Assembly (NCBI GenBank): GCA_047605605.1
Contig: JASGFG010000131.1
Location: 1-5,010 of the forward strand
Source: JAATGA01 sp047605605
GTDB lineage: Bacteria > Pseudomonadota > Alphaproteobacteria > Rhodobacterales > Rhodobacteraceae
Direction of reading: 5' to 3'
Length of the DNA: 5,010 nucleotides
Within the stretch, counting starts at the first letter, position 1, and every line of letters starts with the position of its first letter. The notes under the pieces are model-generated. The model was not told the DNA's origin and did no database searches. It saw only the letters and a program-made list of their open reading frames with translations. The position numbers and the translations under genes were made by a program. This document shows, piece after piece, positions 1 to 5,010 of the stretch.

Positions 1-20
1 TGCCCGAAGGATCGCCCGGA

Positions 21-206
21 ATGTCCATCGACGCCCCCGAAACCCAAGTCGTCACCTCGTGGAAGATCGCCTGCGACGGGGGCGAGGGCGCGCTTGGCCA
101 TCCGCGCGTCTGGCTGACGATTCCGGCAGATACCGGCTGGGTCGAATGCGGCTATTGCGACAAACGCTATGTGATCGACCGCGACCACGCGCACGACGAC
201 CACTGA
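21..206 (+). CDS. CHCC-type zinc-finger protein, NDUFS6-like
   Basis: This 61-residue protein carries one zinc-binding site made of C18, H27, C43 and C46 (C-x8-H-x15-C-x2-C). That pattern and spacing match the zf-CHCC family, which includes the mitochondrial complex I subunit NDUFS6 (13 kDa). Purified Paracoccus complex I is known to contain an NDUFS6 homologue, so a role as an accessory subunit of the NADH:quinone oxidoreductase peripheral arm is likely, though inferred here from motif only. The GGEGALGHPRVWL stretch around H27 and the WVECGYC stretch before the last ligand are typical of bacterial members. There is no signal peptide or membrane segment, so it should be cytoplasmic. The ATG at 21 follows an AAGGA Shine-Dalgarno at 7-11 with 9-base spacing. 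The frame stays open to the window edge, so an upstream start cannot be fully excluded. The gene ends 16 bp from the convergent protease gene. Confidence 0.87.
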   Translation: MSIDAPETQVVTSWKIACDGGEGALGHPRVWLTIPADTGWVECGYCDKRYVIDRDHAHDDH

Positions 207-222
207 AGGGCGCGCGCAGGGC

Positions 223-879
223 CTACTGCCCCCTGATCGCCTGCACCAGATCGGCGGGCGGCACCACGGCATAGGATCGCACGATGCGGTTCTGCCGGTC
301 CTGGGCGACCATCACCGCCACAACCTGCCAGCCCTGTTCGGTCCGCTGCAACAGCGGCGCGCCGGAATTGCCCGAAACCGCCGGGCAGCGCAGGCCGAGC
401 GCCGCGCCCTGCTGGACGATGACCCGGCAATCCACATCGTCCCGCATCTGGGGTGCATCGCGGCGATAGGCCAGCATCCGCAGCGCCGTCACCTCTCGCG
501 CCGCCAGCGGCAGCGGGTCCACGCCGGCAAGCGCATGGTCCAGCCGCACCAGCGCCAGATCGCCCGCCAGCCCCGTCGCGGCGGCCGGCCGGATGACGGC
601 CACACCCTGCGCCCCGCCCGCCGAGCGCCCGTGGCGATAACCGGCGGCGAAATGCACCGCCTGCGGCACGGCATCCTTGACGCAATGCCCCGCGGTCAGG
701 ATCAGGTCGGGCGCGACCAGCGTGGCCGAACAGATCGCCGCCCCCGGCAAGGGCCGGTCGCCATAGCTGATCCGCCCGACGGCCGGAAAGGTCAGCGGCG
801 CATCCGCGCCCGGCGGATCGGCCCGCAGCGGGGCCGCGCCGGTCAGCAGCGCAAGGAACACAAGGGCGCGGGCGATCAT
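223..879 (-). CDS. Secreted trypsin-like serine protease (S1 fold)
   Basis: The 218-residue product reads as an exported chymotrypsin-fold serine protease. Residues 1-20 form a signal peptide with a hydrophobic core (ALVFLALLTGAA) and a probable cleavage after LRA. The catalytic triad is visible: H65 in LTAGHC, D107 in GDLALVRL and S172 in SGNSGAPLL. C50/C66 around the histidine and C151/C165 before the serine are positioned to form disulfides, consistent with periplasmic or extracellular action. The residue before the nucleophile glycine loop is Asn (GNSG) rather than the Asp of trypsin (GDSG), and the position equivalent to trypsin D189 appears to be Pro. It therefore resembles V8/glutamyl-endopeptidase-like members, and Arg/Lys specificity should not be assumed. 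The open frame extends upstream to 1056, but the ATG at 879 is chosen because it begins the signal peptide and has AGGGA with 8-base spacing. The substrate is unknown. The gene is convergent with the zinc-finger gene and divergent from yajC. Confidence 0.88.
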   Translation of the reverse strand: MIARALVFLALLTGAAPLRADPPGADAPLTFPAVGRISYGDRPLPGAAICSATLVAPDLILTAGHCVKDAVPQAVHFAAGYRHGRSAGGAQGVAVIRPAAATGLAGDLALVRLDHALAGVDPLPLAAREVTALRMLAYRRDAPQMRDDVDCRVIVQQGAALGLRCPAVSGNSGAPLLQRTEQGWQVVAVMVAQDRQNRIVRSYAVVPPADLVQAIRGQ

Positions 880-973
880 CGGTCTTTTCCCTGTCCGGGT
901 CCTGCGGGAAACCCTAGCCCCAACCGCGCCCATGTGCCACGCCCGCTGACGGTTTCGTGCGCGGCGCTGTGCC

Positions 974-1000
974 TTGCCATCAAGGGGGCGCGCATATAGG
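974..1000 (+). promoter_or_regulatory. Candidate sigma-70 promoter for yajC-secD-secF operon
   Basis: TTGCCA at 974-979 (a possible -35) and TATAGG at 995-1000 (a possible -10) lie in the divergent protease/yajC intergenic region, about 60 bp before the yajC start. The 15-base spacer is shorter than ideal; starting the -35 one base earlier (CTTGCC) gives 16. Seven-base arms at 987-993 (GGCGCGC) and 1001-1007 (GTGCGCC) flank the AT-rich core as an imperfect inverted repeat. The placement is good but the elements are weak matches. No convincing separate promoter for the protease was found on the minus strand of 880-1058. Confidence 0.42.
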
Positions 1001-1058
1001 GTGCGCCACCGAATTTCCGGGGGTTTCCCCGGCCAGACAGCTCTTGAAAGGACCACCC

Positions 1059-1391
1059 ATGTTCGTGACCCCCGCCTTCGCGCAGACCGCCGGTGGCGCC
1101 GGTGCCGGTTCGGCCCTTGCCCAGTTCCTGCCGCTGATCCTGATCTTTGCGATCATGTATTTCCTGCTGATCCGTCCGCAGCAGAAGAAGGTCAAGGATC
1201 ACCGCACCATGGTCGACGCCCTGCGCCGCGGCGATCAGGTCGTGACGCAGGGGGGCATCCTGGGCAAGGTCACGAACGTGGGCGACGACGGAATCGTCAC
1301 CGTGGAAATCGCCGATGGCGTCAAGGTGCGCGTGGTGAAGGCCACCATCAGCCAGGTGATGAACAAGACCGAACCGGCGGCCAACGCCTGA
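1059..1391 (+). CDS. yajC: Sec translocase accessory subunit YajC
   Basis: YajC is the small single-pass partner of the SecD-SecF subcomplex of the SecYEG protein-export machinery in the inner membrane. The 110-residue product shows the family layout: a short Ala/Gly-rich N-terminus, one membrane helix at about residues 20-38, then the diagnostic FLLIRPQQKK at 35-44 at the cytoplasmic boundary. A soluble beta-rich domain follows, with GDQVVTQGGILGKV at 58-71. The start at 1059 is supported by AAAGGA at 1047-1052 with 6-base spacing. The in-frame ATG at 957 would add 34 unrelated, poorly conserved-looking residues, including cysteines, and would begin upstream of the candidate promoter. The N-terminal TPAFAQ looks like a signal-peptidase site, but the following hydrophobic helix argues that the protein stays anchored. 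It is the first gene of the cluster and lies 51 bp before secD. Confidence 0.96.
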   Translation: MFVTPAFAQTAGGAGAGSALAQFLPLILIFAIMYFLLIRPQQKKVKDHRTMVDALRRGDQVVTQGGILGKVTNVGDDGIVTVEIADGVKVRVVKATISQVMNKTEPAANA

Positions 1392-1397
1392 TTTCTT

Positions 1398-1416
1398 GCG
1401 GGCCGCCAAGGCCCGC
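1398..1416 (+). other. Intercistronic hairpin between yajC and secD
   Basis: A perfect 7-bp all-G/C inverted repeat, GCGGGCC (1398-1404) and GGCCCGC (1410-1416), is separated by a 5-base GCCAA loop. It starts 7 bases after the yajC stop and ends 15 bases before the secD Shine-Dalgarno (AAGGGA, 1432-1437). No T-tract follows, so it does not look like a complete intrinsic terminator. It could stabilise the upstream mRNA, mark a processing site, or cause partial attenuation. In such GC-rich DNA, chance formation is also possible. Confidence 0.4.
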
Positions 1417-1442
1417 CGCCGATCCGGCCCGAAGGGAAGACC

Positions 1443-3110
1443 ATGCTGCAATCGCCGCTGTGGAAGCGCATCCTGATCTGGGGCATCTGCGCCCTTGGCA
1501 TCCTGTTCGCCATGCCGAACGTCTTTTACGGGCGGGTCGAGCGACACAATGACGCCGCCGACGCCATCGAAAAGGCCGGCGGCACCGCCACGCCGGAACA
1601 GGCGGCCGATCTGGCCGGATGGCCGTCGTGGCTGCCGTCGAACATCGTGCCCCTGGGGCTGGACCTGCGCGGGGGCGCGCATCTTCTGGCGCGCGTCCAT
1701 GTGGCCGATGTCTATGCCCAGCGGATCGACGGCATGTGGCCCGAGGTGCGCGACGCGCTGCGCGACGTGCGCGATCAGGTCGGCAACGTCCGCCGGGTGC
1801 AGGCCGATCCGGGCGTGCTGCGCGTGGCCATCTCGAACCCCGCCGGCATGGATGTGGCGCTGCAAAAGGTCCGCGCCCTGGCCCAGCCGGTGGTCAGCCT
1901 GACCGGCATCGGGTCGAACGACATCGACGTGTCGACCGAGGGCGACCAGATCGTCGTCCAGCTGTCGCAGGCCGAACGCACCGCATCCGACACCCGCACC
2001 ATGCAGCAATCGCTGGAAATCATCCGCCGCCGGGTGGACGAGGTCGGCACCCGCGAACCCACGATCCAGCGGCAGGGCGACGACCGCATCCTGATCCAGG
2101 TGCCGGGCATCGGTTCTGCGGCAGAGCTGAAGGCGCTGATCGGCACCACCGCCAAGCTGACCTTCCACGGCGTCACCGGCCGCACCAGCGACCCCAAGGC
2201 CGACCCCGGCCCGCGCAACCTGCTGTTGCCGTCCATGGATGAAAAGGGCGTCTACTACATCGTCAACCAGGACTCGGTCGTCTCGGGCGAGGAACTGGTG
2301 GATGCACAGCCCTCGTTCGACCAGAACAACCGCCCCGCCGTCAGCTTCCGCTTCAACCCCACGGGCGCGCGCAAGTTCGGCGACTATACCGCCGCCAACA
2401 TCGGCAAGCCCTTTGCCATCGTTCTGGACAACGAGGTGATCTCGGCCCCCGTCATCCAGACCCATATCGCCGGCGGCTCGGGCATCATCACCGGCAATTT
2501 CAACGTCGAGGAATCGACGAACCTTGCCGTGCTGCTGCGCGCCGGCGCCCTGCCCGCCAAGATGGACTTCCTTGAGGAACGGACCATCGGCCCGGAACTG
2601 GGCGCCGATTCGATCGAGGCGGGCAAGCGGGCCGGCCTTGTCGGCGCGGTTCTGGTCGGCGTGTTCATGGTGCTGTGCTATGGCTGGTTCGGGATGATGG
2701 CGAATATCGCGCTTGCGATGAACATCGTGCTGATCATGGCCGTGCTGTCGCTGATCGGGGCCACGCTGACCCTGCCCGGCATCGCGGGGATCGTGCTGAC
2801 CATGGGGGTGTCGGTCGATGCCAACGTGCTGATCTTTGAACGGATGCGCGATGAAATCCGCAACGGCCGGTCGGCGCTCCGCGCGATGGAGGAAGGCTTC
2901 CACCGCGCCCAGTCGGCGATCACCGATGCGAACGTGACCAGCCTTCTGGCCGCGATCATCATGTATGTGGCCGGGTCCGGCCCGGTGCGCGGCTTTGCCA
3001 TCACCCTGGGGATCGGCATCGTCACCTCGGTCTTCTCGGCCATCTGGCTGGCGCGTCTGATCATCGCCACCTGGTATGGCTGGCGCCGGCCCAAGACGAT
3101 CAACGTGTAA
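1443..3110 (+). CDS. secD: Protein translocase subunit SecD
   Basis: SecD forms with SecF an inner-membrane RND-type complex that uses proton flow to drive late steps of Sec-dependent protein translocation on the periplasmic side. The 555-residue protein has the full architecture: a first membrane helix at about 9-26; the signature LGLDLRGG at 71-78; a large periplasmic P1 region including TREPTIQRQGDDRILIQVPG (203-222) and the FNPTGARKF segment (304-312); the TIGPELGADSI motif at 381-391; then five membrane helices within roughly 395-545. The fourth-helix motif GVSVDANVLIFERMRDE (455-471) carries D459, which aligns with the proton-pathway aspartate of Thermus SecDF. The length is normal for alphaproteobacteria and no frameshift is seen. 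The ATG at 1443 follows AAGGGA with 5-base spacing. The TAA stop sits inside the secF ribosome-binding region, and 12 bp separate the two genes. Confidence 0.98.
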   Translation: MLQSPLWKRILIWGICALGILFAMPNVFYGRVERHNDAADAIEKAGGTATPEQAADLAGWPSWLPSNIVPLGLDLRGGAHLLARVHVADVYAQRIDGMWPEVRDALRDVRDQVGNVRRVQADPGVLRVAISNPAGMDVALQKVRALAQPVVSLTGIGSNDIDVSTEGDQIVVQLSQAERTASDTRTMQQSLEIIRRRVDEVGTREPTIQRQGDDRILIQVPGIGSAAELKALIGTTAKLTFHGVTGRTSDPKADPGPRNLLLPSMDEKGVYYIVNQDSVVSGEELVDAQPSFDQNNRPAVSFRFNPTGARKFGDYTAANIGKPFAIVLDNEVISAPVIQTHIAGGSGIITGNFNVEESTNLAVLLRAGALPAKMDFLEERTIGPELGADSIEAGKRAGLVGAVLVGVFMVLCYGWFGMMANIALAMNIVLIMAVLSLIGATLTLPGIAGIVLTMGVSVDANVLIFERMRDEIRNGRSALRAMEEGFHRAQSAITDANVTSLLAAIIMYVAGSGPVRGFAITLGIGIVTSVFSAIWLARLIIATWYGWRRPKTINV

Positions 3111-3122
3111 GGGAAACGGAAT

Positions 3123-4097
3123 ATGGCACTTCGTCTGCATCTGGTTCCCCATGGAACGAAGATCGACTTCTTCCGCCACGCCTGGGCGACCTTTGGCGCC
3201 TCGGTCGTGGCGACGATCCTGTCGCTGGTGGCGGTGGCAGTGTTGGGGCTGAACTACGGCATCGACTTCAAGGGCGGCACCACCGTCCGCACGGAATCGA
3301 CCAATGCCATCGACGTTTCCGCCTATCGCACCGCGCTGGAAGGGCTGAACCTGGGCGACGTGACCATCACCGAGGTCTTCGACCCCGCCTTCCGCCCCGA
3401 TCAGCATGTGGCCCAGGTCCGCATCGAGGCGCAGGGCGACAGCGAGGTCGCGGACCCCGCCGTCATCGACCGGATGGAAGAGGCGCTGAAGGCCGTCGAC
3501 CCGGCGGTGAAATTCACTCAGGTGGAATCGGTCGGACCCAAGGTGTCGGGCGAACTGATCTGGACCGCCTTTCTGGCGGTCGGCGCCGCCTCGCTGGGGA
3601 TCGGGCTTTACATCTGGATGCGGTTTGAATGGCAATATGCGGTCGGCGCGGTGGCCGCGCTGATCCATGACGTGGTGGTGACGGTCGGCCTGTTCTCGGT
3701 CCTGGGGCTGAAATTCGACCTGACCACGGTGGCGGCGCTGCTGACCATCATGGGCTTTTCCATGAACGACACCGTTGTGGTCTTCGACCGGCTGCGGGAA
3801 AACCTGCAGAAATACAAGACCATGCCGCTGCGCGACGTGATGAACCTGTCGGTGAACGAGACGCTGGGCCGCACGCTGATGACGGTGATGACGACGCTGC
3901 TGGCGTTGATCGCGCTGATCGTCTTTGGCGGCGACGTTCTGCGCACCTTCGTCATCGCCATTACCTGGGGGATAATCGTCGGCACCTACTCGTCGATCTA
4001 CATGGCCAAGAACATCGTGCTGTTCCTGGGCCTGCCGCGCGGCGACAAACCCGCCGCTCCGAAGAAGGGCGGCGAGTTCGCCAATATCGACGCCTGA
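3123..4097 (+). CDS. secF: Protein translocase subunit SecF
   Basis: SecF is the second half of the SecDF proton-driven export motor. The 324-residue product has a short cytoplasmic N-terminus, membrane helix 1 at about 24-43, the signature GIDFKGG at 46-52, a small periplasmic domain (about 55-140), the VGPKVSGEL motif at 137-145, then five membrane helices up to about residue 304. The motif GFSMNDTVVVFDRLREN (211-227) contains D216, and ETLGRTLMTVMTT contains R250; these correspond to the Asp and Arg that Thermus SecDF needs for proton transport. The C-terminal tail is short and lysine-rich. The start at 3123 is supported by TAAGGGA at 3108-3114, which overlaps the secD stop codon and implies coupled translation. 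The TGA stop shares its final A with the ATG of the next gene. All key family residues visible by eye are present. Confidence 0.98.
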   Translation: MALRLHLVPHGTKIDFFRHAWATFGASVVATILSLVAVAVLGLNYGIDFKGGTTVRTESTNAIDVSAYRTALEGLNLGDVTITEVFDPAFRPDQHVAQVRIEAQGDSEVADPAVIDRMEEALKAVDPAVKFTQVESVGPKVSGELIWTAFLAVGAASLGIGLYIWMRFEWQYAVGAVAALIHDVVVTVGLFSVLGLKFDLTTVAALLTIMGFSMNDTVVVFDRLRENLQKYKTMPLRDVMNLSVNETLGRTLMTVMTTLLALIALIVFGGDVLRTFVIAITWGIIVGTYSSIYMAKNIVLFLGLPRGDKPAAPKKGGEFANIDA

Positions 4098-4453
4098 TGC
4101 GTCTGATCGAGGTCACATATGCCGAGGCGATGCCCGTCGAAGGCTATGGCCCCGGTTTCTTCCGCATCGCGGGGCGGGTGCTGCGCGGCCCCTCGCTGAT
4201 CTCGCCCTGGGATGCCGGTGCCTGGGGCGGGCTGGAGGATATGGCGACGCCGCTGGCGCTGACCGGGCGGATCGACGTTCTGCTTCTGGGCATGGGGGCC
4301 GATGTGGCCCACGCCCCCAAACCCTTTCGCGAGGCGATGGAGGCGGCGGGTATCGGCGTCGAGGTCATGGCCACCCCCGCCGCCTGCCGCACCTACAACG
4401 TGCTTCTGGGCGAAGGCCGTCGCATCGCGGCGGCCCTCATCCCCATCGGCTGA
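4097..4453 (+). CDS. Mth938-like domain protein (DUF498, NDUFAF3-like)
   Basis: The 118-residue protein is a complete Mth938-like domain (Pfam DUF498/PF04430). Family hallmarks are the GPGFFRIAGRVLRGPSLISP region at 18-37, the core LLLGMGADV at 62-70, and the C-terminal GIGVEVMATPAACRTYNVLL block at 85-104, followed by EGRRIAAALI. There is no signal peptide or membrane helix, so it is probably cytoplasmic. Human NDUFAF3, a complex I assembly factor, is a homologue, and bacterial copies beside secD/secF are a recognised context. The bacterial biochemical function is not established, and a catalytic role cannot be read from the sequence. The ATG overlaps the secF TGA by one base, with no strong Shine-Dalgarno nearby, so expression probably depends on translational coupling to secF. 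Confidence 0.93.
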   Translation: MRLIEVTYAEAMPVEGYGPGFFRIAGRVLRGPSLISPWDAGAWGGLEDMATPLALTGRIDVLLLGMGADVAHAPKPFREAMEAAGIGVEVMATPAACRTYNVLLGEGRRIAAALIPIG

Positions 4454-4482
4454 TTGCATTTCCCCCCCTCCGGGCCTATCTC
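4454..4482 (+). promoter_or_regulatory. Candidate promoter for accD
   Basis: TTGCAT at 4454-4459 begins directly after the stop codon of the Mth938-like gene, and TATCTC lies at 4477-4482 with a 17-base spacer, about 35 bp before the accD ATG. The TTG and TAT cores and the spacing fit alphaproteobacterial sigma-70 promoters, but the rest of the match is weak. It would make accD a transcription unit separate from the sec operon. The call rests on pattern and position only. Confidence 0.4.
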
Positions 4483-4492
4483 GGGGGGCAAA
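4459..4492 (+). repeat. Imperfect inverted repeat upstream of accD
   Basis: TTT at 4459-4461 pairs with AAA at 4490-4492, and CCCCCC at 4463-4468 pairs with GGGGGG at 4483-4488. A C/C mismatch lies between the two blocks, and a 14-base loop holds the candidate accD -10. No T-tract follows on either strand, so it is not a standard intrinsic terminator. It might weakly terminate the sec operon, act as an operator, or be a chance product of C and G runs. Confidence 0.35.
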
Positions 4493-4516
4493 GGTCCGCG
4501 ACCGAAAGGCCCTGCG

Positions 4517-5010
4517 ATGAACTGGATTTCCAACTACGTCCGCCCCAAGATCAACTCGCTGTTCTCGCGGCGCGAGGTGCCCGAGAACCTGTGGACCAAA
4601 TGTCCCGAATGCGGAACGATGCTGTTCCACCGGGAACTGGCGGAAAACCTGAACGTCTGCACGAATTGCGATCACCACATGGCGATCACCCCGCGCGACA
4701 GGTTCGCGGCGCTGTTCGACGGCGGCATCTTCACCGAGGTCAAGGTGCCGGAACCGCTGGCCGACCCGCTGCATTTCCGCGACCAGAAGAAATATCCCGA
4801 CCGGCTGAAGGCCGCGCAAAAGGCCACGGGCGAGAAAGAGGCGATGCTGGTGGCCGAAGGTGACATCGGCCGCACCCCCGTGGTCTGTGCCGGCCAGGAC
4901 TTTGCCTTCATGGCCGGGTCGATGGGCATGTATGTCGGTAATGCCATCGTCGCCGCCGCCGAACGCGCGGTAAAGACCAAAAAGCCGCTGATCCTGTTCG
5001 CCGCCGCCGG
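4517..5010 (+). CDS. accD: Acetyl-CoA carboxylase carboxyltransferase beta subunit (5' part)
   Basis: This is the N-terminal part of AccD, which with AccA transfers the carboxyl group from carboxybiotin-BCCP to acetyl-CoA to form malonyl-CoA, the first committed step of fatty acid synthesis in the cytoplasm. About 164 residues are visible and the frame runs off the window; the full family length is around 300. The four-cysteine zinc ribbon is intact (C29-x2-C32-x15-C48-x2-C51), embedded in LWTKCPEC and NVCTNCDHHM. Other family matches are FRDQKKYPDRLKAAQKATGE (87-106), FAFMAGSMGMYVGNA (129-143) at the start of the crotonase-like fold, and PLILFAAAG at the cut edge, just before the expected glycine-rich acyl-CoA site. 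The ATG at 4517 has AAAGG at 4505-4509 with 7-base spacing, and the MNWISNYVRPKI start is typical. In E. coli, AccD also binds nucleic acid through its zinc ribbon; whether that applies here is unknown. Confidence 0.97.
   Translation, partial: MNWISNYVRPKINSLFSRREVPENLWTKCPECGTMLFHRELAENLNVCTNCDHHMAITPRDRFAALFDGGIFTEVKVPEPLADPLHFRDQKKYPDRLKAAQKATGEKEAMLVAEGDIGRTPVVCAGQDFAFMAGSMGMYVGNAIVAAAERAVKTKKPLILFAAA

Noticed and set aside
217..235. Possible bidirectional terminator between the convergent zinc-finger and protease genes (CAGGG at 217-221 with CCCTG at 231-235)
   Set aside because: The stem has only 5 bp with a 9-base loop, overlaps the end of the protease coding sequence and has no T-tract on either strand.
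167..685. Overlapping open frames in the protease region, including a 172-codon minus-strand frame
   Set aside because: They are out-of-frame shadows of the protease, rich in Ala, Gly and Arg; only the protease frame has a signal peptide and catalytic triad.
880..1056. N-terminal extension of the protease from the upstream ATG at 1056
   Set aside because: The added 59 Arg-rich residues would bury the signal peptide; the ATG at 879 has a good ribosome-binding site and starts exactly at the signal peptide.
957..1058. N-terminal extension of YajC from the in-frame ATG at 957
   Set aside because: It would add 34 residues with no YajC character and start upstream of the likely promoter; the ATG at 1059 has a good Shine-Dalgarno and gives the standard length.
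876..3668. A 930-codon open frame on the minus strand opposite yajC, secD and part of secF
   Set aside because: It lies antisense to three well-recognised genes, and its translation is rich in His, Asp, Arg, Gly and Gln with no recognisable domain. This is the expected result of strong G/C third-position bias suppressing stops on the opposite strand.
3998..4819. A 273-codon minus-strand open frame across the secF end, Mth938-like gene and accD start
   Set aside because: It has the same low-complexity composition, is antisense to three supported genes and shows no family motif.

Overview
The window looks like ordinary chromosomal core sequence from an alphaproteobacterium of the Rhodobacterales, most like Paracoccus or a close relative. 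The support is high GC with strong G/C third-position bias, the protein sequences, and the gene order yajC-secD-secF-Mth938-like gene. The genus is an inference from remembered protein similarity; no database search was possible.

Layout: a small CHCC zinc-finger gene resembling the complex I subunit NDUFS6 (21-206, +) converges on a secreted trypsin-like serine protease gene (223-879, -). A 179-bp divergent intergenic region (880-1058) then carries a plausible promoter for the Sec accessory operon. That operon holds yajC (1059-1391), secD (1443-3110), secF (3123-4097) and an Mth938/NDUFAF3-like gene (4097-4453), which overlaps the secF stop by one base. A 63-bp gap with a possible promoter and an inverted repeat leads to the 5' part of accD (4517 to the window end), the acetyl-CoA carboxylase carboxyltransferase beta subunit.

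How the genes work together: SecD, SecF and YajC form the inner-membrane accessory complex that uses the proton-motive force to help SecYEG/SecA pull proteins across the membrane. The Mth938-like protein is homologous to the mitochondrial complex I assembly factor NDUFAF3, and its tight coupling to secF suggests a role linked to membrane-protein insertion or assembly. The NDUFS6-like protein at the left edge is a second complex I-related gene nearby. The protease has a signal peptide and is probably a Sec client, but nothing shows a specific tie to the operon. accD belongs to fatty acid synthesis and is probably a separate transcription unit.

No mobile element, CRISPR array, tRNA, rRNA or clearly novel system was found. 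The very long open frames on the minus strand opposite secD/secF and the Mth938-like gene/accD are best explained as composition shadows.
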